NCBI GenBank assembly: GCA_964453525.1
Contig: CAYVOV010000004.1
Coordinates: 1 to 64,000, forward strand
From: CAYVOV01 sp964453525
GTDB lineage: Bacteria > Chloroflexota > Dehalococcoidia > Dehalococcoidales > UBA2162
DNA length: 64,000 nt
Direction of reading: 5' to 3'
Under the pieces are notes generated by a model. That model saw only the letters and a program-made list of their open reading frames with translations. It did no database searches and was not told the DNA's origin. This document shows, in pieces, positions 26,061-35,637 of the stretch. A program made the position numbers and the translations under genes. Numbering within the stretch: position 1 is the first letter of the stretch; each line of letters begins with the position of its first letter.

Positions 26061-27914
26061 GTGACCGAATATATTGTAGATTTTGAGCCGCTGGGACAGA
26101 GGGGCAGGTGCCGGGATAGCGAGTCTATTCTGGACTGCGCCCGCCGGCTGAGTATTGAAATCAGTGGCGTCTGCGGGGGGAGGGGTACCTGTGGTACCTG
26201 CCGGATACAGGTAACAAGCGGACAACTTTCGGAGCCGACACGGAGCGAGCTGGACTCCCTTTCTCCTCAGGAGCTTAACGATGGCTGGCGTCTTGCCTGC
26301 CAGGCAAGTCCCGCCGCTGACTGCCGGGTGGTTATTCCACCGGAATCGATGTCCTTTTCACAGCGGATTCAACTGGAAGGTCTGGAAGTGGCCGTTTCTC
26401 CCCAGCCTGCCGTAAAAGCCTACCACATCAAACTTACACCACCGACTCTTTCTAACCAGCAGGCCGATGCCGACCGCCTGCTGACGGCGCTTAATAAGAA
26501 ATACAAGCTGTCCTGTACAGATATCGATATAGCTGTCCTGCGCACCCTGTCTAAAGAAATTCGTGCCCGGAAATGGGACTTTCAGGTTTCAGTCCGTGAT
26601 AATGAGGTGATAGCCCTGGGTAAACATCCAGGCCAAAATGTCGGTCTTGCCGTGGATATCGGTACCACCACCATTGCCGGCTACCTTGTTGACCCGGACA
26701 GCGGTCAGACCCTTGCCACTCAGGGAGTTATGAATCCCCAGATTGGCTACGGGGAAGATATAATCAGCCGGATAAACTACTCCGTAAAGTCGTCACGCCA
26801 TGCCAGGAGAATGCAGAAGCTGGCGGTGGATAAGTTAAACGAGCTGGCTTCCAGTCTCTGTTCGGAAGCCGGCGCTGACATCGGGACAATCGTCGATGCG
26901 GTGGTCGTAGGCAATACTGCCATGCACCATCTCTGCCTGGCTTTGCCGGTGAAGCAGCTTGCCCTTACTCCGTTCGTTCCCGCTGTCGAGGCAGCTCTCG
27001 ATGTCAGAGCGCGTGACCTCGGGCTCAGGATTGCGCAGGGAGCATATGTTCATTTTCCGCCGGTTATTGCCGGGTTTATTGGAGCTGACCACGTCGCCAC
27101 GCTGCTGGCTGCCGAGTCATCTGCAGCAGACGGCCCGGTAATTGTTCTTGACATCGGTACCAATACTGAGGTCTCTCTGGTGAATGGCAATAGTGTAACC
27201 GCCACTTCCTGTGCTTCCGGGCCGGCATTTGAAGGCGGTCATATTAAGCACGGTATGAGGGCCGGCAAAGGGGCTATAGAAAGACTCCGCATAACCGGCA
27301 ATGAAGTCAGCTATCAGACTATCGAAAACGCCCCGCCGGCGGGTATCTGCGGGTCCGGCGTGCTGGATGCTATGGCTCAGCTATATCTGGCTGGAGCAAT
27401 CGATGAAGGCGGGCGGTTTAAGAGTGACCATCCCCTTGTCAGTACCGGGAGTAGCAACGGCGAGTTTGTAATCGCCGAACGGGAAGAGAAGGATGGAGAC
27501 CAGGCAATCACGATAACTCAAAGAGATATACGCGAACTGCAACTGGCAAAAGCGGCGATTCGCACCGGCATTCAGTTGCTGCTTGAAGATAGTGGTATCG
27601 TTGAAGAGCAGGTTAAGCAGGTTGTGATTGCCGGGGCTTTCGGTTCGTATATTGACCTTTCGAGTGCCGTAGCCGTCGGTCTTTTACCGTCGCTCCCCCT
27701 CGATAACTTCCGTCAGGTAGGAAATGCCGCCGGTATGGGGGCAAAGCTGGCTTTAATCTCAATTGCCGAACGTAATAGAGCAATAGCTCTGGCTTCACGG
27801 GTGCGCTATCTTGAGCTGGCGAGTACCCCGGAATTCAGAAAGACTTTTATCGAGGCCGGTTTCATCGGGAGATACCGGATTAAAGGTGGAAAAAGAGAGG
27901 TGCTTGATGGATAA
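26061..27914 (+). CDS. RACo-type corrinoid activation protein (2Fe-2S plus ASKHA ATPase)
   Basis: A 617-residue protein of the DUF4445/RACo family. Residues 1-95 are a plant-type [2Fe-2S] ferredoxin: C-x5-C-x2-C in CGGRGTCGTC with a fourth Cys in LACQ. The remainder is an ASKHA-type ATPase, with VDIGTTTIAGYLVD and VLDIGTNTEVSLV phosphate loops. Such proteins use ATP to push an electron onto Co(II) corrinoid that has become oxidised, restoring Co(I). It starts with GTG. Its end overlaps the next methyltransferase by 8 bases, tying it to that gene in translation. Position inside the corrinoid cluster supports the role strongly. Confidence 0.92.
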   Translation: MTEYIVDFEPLGQRGRCRDSESILDCARRLSIEISGVCGGRGTCGTCRIQVTSGQLSEPTRSELDSLSPQELNDGWRLACQASPAADCRVVIPPESMSFSQRIQLEGLEVAVSPQPAVKAYHIKLTPPTLSNQQADADRLLTALNKKYKLSCTDIDIAVLRTLSKEIRARKWDFQVSVRDNEVIALGKHPGQNVGLAVDIGTTTIAGYLVDPDSGQTLATQGVMNPQIGYGEDIISRINYSVKSSRHARRMQKLAVDKLNELASSLCSEAGADIGTIVDAVVVGNTAMHHLCLALPVKQLALTPFVPAVEAALDVRARDLGLRIAQGAYVHFPPVIAGFIGADHVATLLAAESSAADGPVIVLDIGTNTEVSLVNGNSVTATSCASGPAFEGGHIKHGMRAGKGAIERLRITGNEVSYQTIENAPPAGICGSGVLDAMAQLYLAGAIDEGGRFKSDHPLVSTGSSNGEFVIAEREEKDGDQAITITQRDIRELQLAKAAIRTGIQLLLEDSGIVEEQVKQVVIAGAFGSYIDLSSAVAVGLLPSLPLDNFRQVGNAAGMGAKLALISIAERNRAIALASRVRYLELASTPEFRKTFIEAGFIGRYRIKGGKREVLDG

Positions 27915-29238
27915 AGAATGGGCAGAGTTAACTCCTGAAGAGAAACGAGAAGTGAGGATAAAGAAGTGGATTGAGGCGGAGGATATCGAATTCGCCGGTC
28001 CTGACGCAAAGAAAGCCTACCGGGAAAGGGCGACCAGGCTGATGAAGGCACTTCTGCTTCAGGAACCGGACAGAGTGCCGGTGCAGCTCCCGGCAGGGAA
28101 TTACCCGGCTTACTATGCCGGCGGGTCAATCCACAAGGTAATGTATGATTACGATGAATTGCGCCGGGCCTGGCTCAAATTTCTCCATGACTTCGATATG
28201 GATACCTACCGCGGACCGAACCTTGTCCATTCGGGCAAGGTGCTTGAAATAATCGACTATAAGCTCTACAAGTGGCCGGGCCACGGGCTGGCCGAGGATG
28301 TTGCCGGATACCAGTTTATTGAAGGCGAGTACATGATGGCCGATGAGTATGATGCGCTGATTAAAGACCCGTCCGATTTTGCTATGAGGGTTTTGTTGCC
28401 CCGTCATATCGGAGCGCTGGACCCCTTCAGGAAACTTGTTCCACTTTCATCGGCAATGGGGATACCGATAAGGTACATAATGCCCACGGCGGAGCCGGAT
28501 GTCCGGGCGGCGTTTCAAGCCCTGATAGACGCCGGTGAGGAAATGGAGAAGTGGCAGAAGGCTGTTGATGCCTGCAATGAAGAAGGGCAGGCGGCCGGTT
28601 TCCCGTCGATGCGGGGTGGCATGGGGGTGGCGCCGTTCGATACTCTCGGCGACGCCCTGAGGGGTACCCAGGGAATAATAATGGATATGTACCGCCAGCC
28701 GGATAAACTTCATGCAGCGATGGATAAAATAGCTGACATAACAATAGATAACGCCCTCGCCATGACGGACAACGCCACGGGCATAATGGTGAGTTTCCCG
28801 CTGCATAAGGGGGATGATACCTTTATGTCCGATGAGCAGTTCGAGACGTTCTACTGGCCCTCCCTGAAAAAGGTAATCCTGGCTCTGATTGAAGAGGGCT
28901 TGATGGTCATGTGTTTTGCCGAAGGGCGTTACGAGAGGCGACTTGAGGCGCTCAGTGAACTGCCAAAGGGCTGGACAATGTGGCAGTTCGACCAGACGGA
29001 TATGGCTAACGTGAAACGGGTACTCGGAGACGTCTGCTGTATCTCGGGCAACGTGCCGAGTTCATTGATATCCAAAGGCACGCCCCAGGCGGTCAAGGAA
29101 CGCTGCCGGCAGCTTATCGAGACCTGCGGCAAAGGCGGAGGCTATATACTTACCGGCGGAGCCGCCGTTGCTGAAACAAATCCTGAAAACCTTCGGGCTT
29201 TCATGGAAGCAGCCAAAGAATACGGCGTCTATAAATAA
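27907..29238 (+). CDS. Uroporphyrinogen decarboxylase-like corrinoid methyltransferase (copy 3)
   Basis: A 443-residue paralogue closest in layout to the copy at 22073, including a 45-residue N-terminal extension before the conserved PDRVPV motif. Blocks are DTFMSDEQFETFYWPSLKK, CISGNVPSS and AKEYGVYK. The HFD triplet of the other copies reads QFD here, so even the His of the metal site is lost. The ATG at 27907 follows GAGAGG and overlaps the activator gene; a longer frame from 27811 would lie inside it. The methyltetrahydrofolate methyltransferase starts 12 bases after its stop. Confidence 0.82.
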   Translation: MDKEWAELTPEEKREVRIKKWIEAEDIEFAGPDAKKAYRERATRLMKALLLQEPDRVPVQLPAGNYPAYYAGGSIHKVMYDYDELRRAWLKFLHDFDMDTYRGPNLVHSGKVLEIIDYKLYKWPGHGLAEDVAGYQFIEGEYMMADEYDALIKDPSDFAMRVLLPRHIGALDPFRKLVPLSSAMGIPIRYIMPTAEPDVRAAFQALIDAGEEMEKWQKAVDACNEEGQAAGFPSMRGGMGVAPFDTLGDALRGTQGIIMDMYRQPDKLHAAMDKIADITIDNALAMTDNATGIMVSFPLHKGDDTFMSDEQFETFYWPSLKKVILALIEEGLMVMCFAEGRYERRLEALSELPKGWTMWQFDQTDMANVKRVLGDVCCISGNVPSSLISKGTPQAVKERCRQLIETCGKGGGYILTGGAAVAETNPENLRAFMEAAKEYGVYK

Positions 29239-29250
29239 GGAGACTTACCA

Positions 29251-30102
29251 ATGCAGACCAGAGTGACAAGTTCTGAAAAAGAAGTAATTATCGGTGATGA
29301 CCAGCCGACAGTGCTTATCGGTGAGCGCATCAATCCCTCCGCCAATAAGAGGCTGGAGGAAGCCCTGAAGAAAGGAGACATTGAGGAAATTGTCCGCAAG
29401 GAGGCTATTGCTCAGGTAGAAGCCGGGGCGGATATGGTGGATGTCAATGTCGGTTCATTCGGCGTCGATGAGGTGACTTTTCTCCCTCAGGCGGTGAAGA
29501 TAGCCATGGAGGCTGTCGATGTGCCGCTCTGTATCGACAGCGTTAATCCGGAAGCTATTGAGGCGGCGCTTAAGGTCTATAAAGGTAAACTCCTGGTCAA
29601 CTCCGTCAGCGGGGAAACGCCGTCACTGGAGAAGATACTGCCCCTGGTCAAGGAATACGGAGCGGCGGTGGTCGGCCTGGTGCAGGACAATGAAGGTGTG
29701 CCGAAGAATACAGAGCGGCGGGTGAATATTGCTCATACAATAGTCGAGCGGGCTGAAGCGGCAGGAATACCGCGCGAGGATATTGTTATCGACTGCCTTG
29801 CCTTCGCCGTGGGGGCGGATACGGACTCCGGACCGGAAGTGCTGGGGGCAATAAGGCAGGTGAAGGCTGAACTGGGAGTAAACCAGACACTGGGAGCCAG
29901 CAACATATCCTTCGGCCTGCCTGATCGTGCTTCGCTGAACAGCGCTTTCGCCGCCCTGATTATAGAAGCCGGTGTTACCTGCTTAATCACCAATGTAAAG
30001 AAGGAGCTTTCCGTGGTCCGGGCTGTGGACCTTCTTCTCGGGCGTGACAAGCGCGCTATGAGATATGTCCAGGCGTACCGGATGAAACAGAGCCAGAAAT
30101 AA
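29251..30102 (+). CDS. Methyltetrahydrofolate:corrinoid methyltransferase (AcsE/MeTr-like)
   Basis: A 283-residue pterin-binding TIM barrel. The family marks are IGERINPSANKRL at the start, the DMVDVNVGS strand, CIDSVNPEAI and GASNISFGLPDR. Such enzymes move methyl between tetrahydrofolate and a corrinoid protein in the Wood-Ljungdahl and O-demethylation paths. In this cluster it most likely takes methyl from the corrinoid protein at 23719 to tetrahydrofolate. AAGGAG precedes the ATG. It is the last gene of the cluster. Confidence 0.92.
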   Translation: MQTRVTSSEKEVIIGDDQPTVLIGERINPSANKRLEEALKKGDIEEIVRKEAIAQVEAGADMVDVNVGSFGVDEVTFLPQAVKIAMEAVDVPLCIDSVNPEAIEAALKVYKGKLLVNSVSGETPSLEKILPLVKEYGAAVVGLVQDNEGVPKNTERRVNIAHTIVERAEAAGIPREDIVIDCLAFAVGADTDSGPEVLGAIRQVKAELGVNQTLGASNISFGLPDRASLNSAFAALIIEAGVTCLITNVKKELSVVRAVDLLLGRDKRAMRYVQAYRMKQSQK

Positions 30103-30361
30103 GCGCCTGAATATCAATTTCTCAGGTAAAAAGCCTTAAGTGGAATTTCAAGAAATAGTTTATCGTCCCCATCTGCGGTATAATGGAGATTCTCTAAAAA
30201 TAAAAAGTCTACCTTCTGGGAAGCTAGTTCACCCGCTGAATTCCTCAAATTCTATTTAGCTAACGAGTATACAACGGACTCTAATACAAAGTATTTTCCT
30301 TGACAGGAAAGGACATACTGTTTATTCTTAGTTATGTCAATGCATTGGAAGAGAACGTAAC

Positions 30362-31048
30362 GTGGAATTACTATCTCCGGCAATAGTGTTATTGCTTCTT
30401 TGTGTCTTAATGAGTGGCTTATATACCTATCGTTTAGAGAAGGAACAACACCAACCAAAATTACTTTTTGGTGCAGCTGTCATATTTTTCGTTGCCGGTA
30501 TGGCAATGCTGTTCATTACTGCGGGCTGGAAGTGGGGACTTGTGGGTTTGGGCGTATCTTGGTTAACTGTAATTGTGATAAGCCTCGCTATAACTTCCGC
30601 ATTTAGGGCGAAAAAATATGTTGACCCCCTTTTGATAAAAAGAGTCAACGAGGTAATCAGTGTTGGGGAGAGGTACAAGTCAGAACTCGACGATTTTTGG
30701 AATTCCACCAGCCCGAGTGAGGCTGCTAACCTCATGGTGAGTTTCCTTGAGGAGGTAAGACGAGACTGGCCAAGAGAACTATTACAGTTGAATCCAGAAG
30801 AACTTCCCGCTAGTATATCGGTAAATCTCAAGAATGGTATCAAACAGGCATATATTGTGGGATATATGAAGGTCAAAGGCTGGGTATCTCAAGAACATCT
30901 GACTGACTTTATTCTCTATTTAGGTGACAAGTTGGCACATGAACTAACAGACTTCAAAGGGACAAAGTCGAACGGTAATGCCTTTGCAGCCGGATACACT
31001 GCCGTGTCAGTTCGAGGAACGCTTTCCGTGACTCGGCGAAAAGACTAG
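30362..31048 (+). CDS. Membrane protein of unknown function
   Basis: A 228-residue protein with a GTG start. Three hydrophobic segments lie in the first 80 residues (about 4-22, 33-52, 55-75), followed by a soluble, charged C-terminal region of about 150 residues. I do not recognise the family. It stands alone, with gaps of about 260 bases before and 275 bases after it in which I see no gene. The start could also be a nearby downstream ATG. Confidence 0.6.
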   Translation: MELLSPAIVLLLLCVLMSGLYTYRLEKEQHQPKLLFGAAVIFFVAGMAMLFITAGWKWGLVGLGVSWLTVIVISLAITSAFRAKKYVDPLLIKRVNEVISVGERYKSELDDFWNSTSPSEAANLMVSFLEEVRRDWPRELLQLNPEELPASISVNLKNGIKQAYIVGYMKVKGWVSQEHLTDFILYLGDKLAHELTDFKGTKSNGNAFAAGYTAVSVRGTLSVTRRKD

Positions 31049-31323
31049 CCTGCCGAAGACATGAGGATTCCTGAAGGAAAGTTTTTACCGTTTAAAACCT
31101 CCAAGTTCCACATCGAGATTCAACCGCCGACTCTGCAAGCGGATTCATGCGGAAAGCAGTTCTCTGAAATCCATTATCTCGCGAGAGTTATTTGCGGAAA
31201 GTAACAAAGCAGTAGACTATGCAATATCAGCCCACATTATGCCTGCCTGTCCGGCTCTCAGTTCTTATCTGAAAAAGCTGATTGTAAGGGAAATGATATA
31301 GCTTTTGATATATCCCTTATCGA

Positions 31324-31773
31324 TTATTTAACTCTCTGGCCAAGCTCGACGACGATGCTGCCGTCTTTATCCGTATCGAAGTAAGCCCATTTGACGGTAC
31401 CGGTGGTCCCGGTCTGGGTTACCTGGTATCCCCGGCTGGCCATATCGGCAATCTCTTTATCCAGGTCTTCGACGTTATAGCAAATGTGGTGCGCTCCCTC
31501 TCCGTGTTCCTCAAGGAACTCGTCGTAGATAGTCCTTCCCTTGAGCGGTTGTATCAGTTCGATGCGGATACCACCCATATCACTTTCACCCATCCTCAGG
31601 TCCATATCGTAATCAACCTCTTTACCGTGGACCGTTCCCGTAACCGGAATTCCTTCCGGTCCGCCGATGAAGGGTTTGAACGGGCCAACTCCCAGGGACT
31701 CATAACGCTTGATAGCTTTATCCATATCCTTTACCACCATGGATATATGAGAGAATTTCCAGTCCTTATGCAT
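31324..31773 (-). CDS. VOC (glyoxalase-like) protein
   Basis: A 149-residue single-chain member of the vicinal oxygen chelate fold, with two beta-alpha-beta-beta-beta units. Metal ligands are likely the His of FSHISMVV, the Glu of RIELIQPL, the His pair of GAHHICYNV and the Glu of VVELGQ. Length and pattern are close to methylmalonyl-CoA epimerase, but lyases and dioxygenases share the fold, so the reaction is open. It is followed on the same strand by no close gene, while the FAD enzyme gene lies 52 bases upstream. Confidence 0.78.
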   Translation of the reverse strand: MHKDWKFSHISMVVKDMDKAIKRYESLGVGPFKPFIGGPEGIPVTGTVHGKEVDYDMDLRMGESDMGGIRIELIQPLKGRTIYDEFLEEHGEGAHHICYNVEDLDKEIADMASRGYQVTQTGTTGTVKWAYFDTDKDGSIVVELGQRVK

Positions 31774-31825
31774 CTGTTAAACACCTCCCCTGAATTTTAC
31801 TAGACTATAACGTACTTTTAATCCG

Positions 31826-32953
31826 CTAGCAACTTATTTCATTTACAATTCGTCTGACATATCCGGCTATCGCCGGGGCTGCCGTAAGTCCGGGAGAACC
31901 CATATCGACCAGGTTAATAAAACCGGGCAGCCCGTATTCGCTTTCATCCTTGATTAAGTAGTCCGGCGGGCGTTTCATACCTTCCTTTGGATATACCATT
32001 ATACCTGTCGATTCCGGTTCGAGGTCGGAAGGTTCTATAAAAGGTAATGCTTTCATTATGCTCGATTCATCGAACTTCGCTCTCCTTGAATCGTCTATGC
32101 TATAGTCGATATCATCCACCCAGTAAAACAGGGGTCCCAGGCGTAATCTGCCTTCAATATCCATACAGGTATGAATACCGGGCCCGATGCCGTCCGGCAC
32201 CGGGTAAACGAGCGTATTTAGCATTCCTTTTTTACCCCCGCCGATGCTGTAATATTCACCTTTCCCCCAGCGAATCCCGTATTCCGCCTGGTCTATGTCT
32301 ATTCCCGCCAGTTCGGAAATTCTGTCACTGTAAAGGCCGGCGCAGTTTATCAGCACTCTTGTCACCAGGGCGGTGTCTTGAGAGCGGTTATTGACCCATA
32401 CTCTGTAACCTCCCGCTACTTTTTCAATGCCGGTGACCTCTGACCGGTAGAACATATGAGCACCGTTTCCCCGGGCTTTGCTGAGAAAGTACTTCATCAG
32501 GGCATATGAGTCCACGATACCGGAGGTAGGCGAAAAGAAGGCTTCTTCAGCCTTCATATTCGGCTCAAGGCGGCGCATTTCCTTTTGAGATAGCATTTGC
32601 AGCTGCACTCCACCATTGATGCCTCCCTGAAACATTCTCTCCAGGCTCTCGACCTCGGCATGGCTGGTAGCGACGAATATTTTACCGCATCGCCGGTAAG
32701 GTACGCCGTAATTTTCACAGAGCTGGTAAAGAAGGCGGTTGCCTTCAAGACACAGCTCCGCTCTCAGGCTGCCTTTTCTGCTTAATATACCGCAGTGAAT
32801 GACCTCGCTGTTGCGGGAGCTCTGTTCCTGACCGAAGGTCTCATTTTTTTCGAGCAGATAGATTTTTCTCCTCCTGGCATCGGCAAGCTCGGAAGCTATA
32901 GCCAGTCCGATGACGCCGGCTCCGATTATGGTAACGTCAACTATATCCGGCAT
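31826..32953 (-). CDS. FAD-dependent 2-hydroxyacid oxidoreductase (LhgO-like)
   Basis: A 375-residue DAO-family flavoprotein. The FAD loop is VTIIGAGVIGLAIASEL. The SSRNSEVIHCGILSRKGSL block is typical of the L-2-hydroxyglutarate oxidase branch (LhgO/L2HGDH). It would oxidise a 2-hydroxyacid and pass electrons to a quinone or other carrier. AGGAAG precedes the ATG. Upstream lies the DAHP synthase gene, 63 bases away, on the same strand. Confidence 0.85.
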   Translation of the reverse strand: MPDIVDVTIIGAGVIGLAIASELADARRRKIYLLEKNETFGQEQSSRNSEVIHCGILSRKGSLRAELCLEGNRLLYQLCENYGVPYRRCGKIFVATSHAEVESLERMFQGGINGGVQLQMLSQKEMRRLEPNMKAEEAFFSPTSGIVDSYALMKYFLSKARGNGAHMFYRSEVTGIEKVAGGYRVWVNNRSQDTALVTRVLINCAGLYSDRISELAGIDIDQAEYGIRWGKGEYYSIGGGKKGMLNTLVYPVPDGIGPGIHTCMDIEGRLRLGPLFYWVDDIDYSIDDSRRAKFDESSIMKALPFIEPSDLEPESTGIMVYPKEGMKRPPDYLIKDESEYGLPGFINLVDMGSPGLTAAPAIAGYVRRIVNEISC

Positions 32954-33016
32954 GTTTATCTTCCTGTAGAATCAGGCGGAATAATGAGTGTACTTAGTAT
33001 TGAAAGATAATCAGGG

Positions 33017-34033
33017 CTAGATGTATCTGCCCACCGCTTCGGCAATTGCCCTGAGTTCGCCCATAAGCTGGGTGAAATTGTCCGGCTTGAGCGATTGAAG
33101 ACCGTCGACAAGGGCTTCCTCCGGGTTGGGATGCACTTCGATGAGGAGCCCGTCTGCCCCGGCCGCCACCGCTGCCTTGGCTATTGCCGGTACCAGTGAG
33201 TAATGACCGGCGGCATGGCTGGGGTCGACAATCACCGGCAGGTGACTGTACTTCTTGATTACCGGTATGGCAGAGATATCCAGAGAGAAGCGGGCGCTGT
33301 CCTCGAAGGTTCTGATTCCTCTCTCGCAGAGAATAACTTTTTTATTTCCTTCTGCCAGCAGGTAATCGGCGGCAGTAAGCCACTCGGTCACGGTGCAGGA
33401 AAAGGCACGCTTCAGGACAACGGGGCGCTTGCTCTTCCCGATAGCTGTCAGCAGGGCGAAGTTCTGCATGTTACGGGTGCCCACCTGGAGTATATCGGCT
33501 ACACCGGAAACCAGTTCCACGTCATGGGGGTCAACCACCTCGGTTATAATCGGTATTTTGAACTGTTTTTTTACCTTGGCAAGTAATTCAAGCCCGGCTT
33601 CTTCCAGCCCATGAAAGCTGAACGGGGAAGTGCGCGGCTTGAAAGCGCCGCCACGCAGGATGCTGGCGCCAGCCTTTTTTACCTGCCCGGCAGCCTCCGT
33701 AAGCTGCTCTTCGCTCTCCACGGCACAAGGCCCGGCCATTACTATTATCCGCTTTCCACCAATTTCAATCCCATCAATGGAAACATGGGTATCCTTCGGC
33801 TTTACCTCTCTGGAGGCAAGCTTATAGGGCTTCATAATCCGGGTTACGCTCTCCACGCCGGGGAGGACGGCAAATAAGTCCGTTGAAATCTGACCGGTGT
33901 TGCTCCCCAGTACGGCAACCACCGTTTTATCGGTGCCCACGTTTAGCTGGACATCCATTCCCAGGGACTTAACCCTCTGAACTACATTATGTATTTCTTC
34001 CTGGCTTGCCCCGGTTTTCATTTCGACTATCAT
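33017..34033 (-). CDS. aroF: 3-deoxy-7-phosphoheptulonate synthase (DAHP synthase, aroF type)
   Basis: A 338-residue enzyme joining phosphoenolpyruvate and erythrose 4-phosphate, the first step to aromatic amino acids. An N-terminal ferredoxin-like regulatory domain (about 1-70) precedes the barrel, as in the Thermotoga-type enzyme. Active-site motifs are MAGPCAVES, RGGAFKPRTSPFSF and VIVDPSHAAGH. The usual KRG loop reads KRAFSCT here, a small oddity. No other shikimate gene is nearby. Confidence 0.94.
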   Translation of the reverse strand: MIVEMKTGASQEEIHNVVQRVKSLGMDVQLNVGTDKTVVAVLGSNTGQISTDLFAVLPGVESVTRIMKPYKLASREVKPKDTHVSIDGIEIGGKRIIVMAGPCAVESEEQLTEAAGQVKKAGASILRGGAFKPRTSPFSFHGLEEAGLELLAKVKKQFKIPIITEVVDPHDVELVSGVADILQVGTRNMQNFALLTAIGKSKRPVVLKRAFSCTVTEWLTAADYLLAEGNKKVILCERGIRTFEDSARFSLDISAIPVIKKYSHLPVIVDPSHAAGHYSLVPAIAKAAVAAGADGLLIEVHPNPEEALVDGLQSLKPDNFTQLMGELRAIAEAVGRYI

Positions 34034-34163
34034 TGTCTCTTACACTGGCTCCTGTCTGTGCTGGGTCATTATTTTAAAACATGCTGGGTTCTGACATATT
34101 AATATTCGTTCATACTGAAAAATTTGTCAATACGGGGTTTTATTTGTATTTGGTTGTTTCAAC

Positions 34164-34256
34164 TGTCATTGCGAGGAATGTAATGACGAAGCAATCTATA
34201 TAAATATTATTAATAGAGATTGCCACAGCCCGATTTCATCGGGCTTCGCAATGACA
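34164..34256. repeat. MITE-like element with TGTCATTGCGA terminal inverted repeats
   Basis: A 93-bp element with exact 11-bp inverted ends, TGTCATTGCGA and TCGCAATGACA. Inner parts are also partly complementary (CGAAGCAATCT with AGATTGCC). It ends two bases past the stop of the aminotransferase gene and could act as its terminator. Confidence 0.75.
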
Positions 34257-34257
34257 A

Positions 34258-35445
34258 TTAGCTTAATCCCAATTTCTCGGCGACTTTCCGGAAACCGTTC
34301 AGCGAGCCTTCCAGAGTCCTGTCATCCGTGCAGTATGATATCCGGAAATATCCCGGCGTACCGAAACTCTGTCCGGGTACAGTGAGCACCTTCCATTCCC
34401 TCAGCTCTTGAACCAAGGCGACATCATCTTCCAGTGGCGACTTCGGGAACAGGTAAAAAGCTCCCTGTGGTTTAAAGATTGAGTAACCCATGCCGGTGAG
34501 ATTGTCGTACAGAAAATCTCTCTTCTTCTGGTATTCTACCGTAGAAACGGTTACGCCCTGCAGGCGGCGTACCACATGCTGCATCAGAGCCGGGGCGTTG
34601 ACGAATCCCATTATCCGGTTGCAGTGGATAAAGCCGGCTATCAGTTCATCGTGTCTGTCCAGCTGCGGATGAGCGGCTACGTAGCCGATACGCTCCCCCG
34701 GAATCGCCAGGTCTTTTGAGTAGGAAGCGATGACGATGCTCTGCGGATAGTATTCCCAGATCTGGGGACATTCTATCCCGTCATAAGACAGCTTACGGTA
34801 AGCCTCGTCATTAATCAGGAATATGTGGTTCCCGTATTCCTTTTCTTTCTCGGTGAGTATATAGCCCAGTTCCCTGTAGAAATCGGTGTTATAGACAGCC
34901 CCTGAAGGGTTGTTCGGGGAGTTCACGAGCACCGCTTTCGTCCGGGGGCCGATTGCCCGTTCCAGGGCATTTAGTTTGGGGACGAACTGCTCGTCCGTCT
35001 GGAGTATCCTGGCGTACCCGCCGTGGTTTTCGATGTAGTTGATAAACTCGGGGAAATAAGGAGCGAAGATAATGACTTCATCACCCACGTTAATCAGCGT
35101 TTTCAGGACTACGTTTATTGCTCCGGCGGCACTGCAGGTCATGATAATATCGTCCTTGGAGAAGGTAATTCCGCCTTCTTCGGAGAGATATTCGGCCACT
35201 GCCGCCCGTGTTTCCGGATAGCCGGCGTTTTCCATGTACCGGTGCATTCCCGGTAAAGGATTATTAACCAGTCTCTGTAATTCCTCGCGGAACTCAGCGG
35301 GGGGTTCCATAATCGGATTGCCCAGAGAAAGGTCAAAGACGTTTTCTTCACCATACTGCTGCTTGAGGACGACTCCCTCCTCGAACATCCTCCTTATCCA
35401 TGACCCCGCCTCCATACTTTTCTTGACCCTATCAGAGATTGACAT
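34258..35445 (-). CDS. Class I/II PLP aminotransferase
   Basis: A 395-residue fold-type I enzyme. The PLP lysine lies in ASYSKDLAIPGERIGY, the loop NSPNNPSGA contacts the cofactor, and a substrate carboxylate Arg is likely in GYFRISYC. It is of the aspartate aminotransferase-like branch. The substrate pair cannot be fixed; aspartate, aromatic or branched 2-oxo acids are possible. It is flanked by a MITE-like element at its 3' end. Confidence 0.88.
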   Translation of the reverse strand: MSISDRVKKSMEAGSWIRRMFEEGVVLKQQYGEENVFDLSLGNPIMEPPAEFREELQRLVNNPLPGMHRYMENAGYPETRAAVAEYLSEEGGITFSKDDIIMTCSAAGAINVVLKTLINVGDEVIIFAPYFPEFINYIENHGGYARILQTDEQFVPKLNALERAIGPRTKAVLVNSPNNPSGAVYNTDFYRELGYILTEKEKEYGNHIFLINDEAYRKLSYDGIECPQIWEYYPQSIVIASYSKDLAIPGERIGYVAAHPQLDRHDELIAGFIHCNRIMGFVNAPALMQHVVRRLQGVTVSTVEYQKKRDFLYDNLTGMGYSIFKPQGAFYLFPKSPLEDDVALVQELREWKVLTVPGQSFGTPGYFRISYCTDDRTLEGSLNGFRKVAEKLGLS

Positions 35446-35637
35446 ACTTATCTTCCTTCCTCTACGCGAGAGCGCAAATATATTACTGATACCTGTCGGC
35501 CCGCGACGGGAAACACAGCACTATCCCCAGTATATCGGCTTTAACACAAATTCAGGTGCCGCTTCCCCGGTCAATTCGTCCTTCTGCTGCCTGCCGGCAC
35601 CTGTATCTATCAGCTACTGATTTGTAAGCTGGTAATT

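Noticed and set aside
31061..31204. 47-codon ATG frame in the gap after the membrane protein gene.
   Set aside because: No ribosome site, no recognisable residues and no neighbour logic; likely chance.
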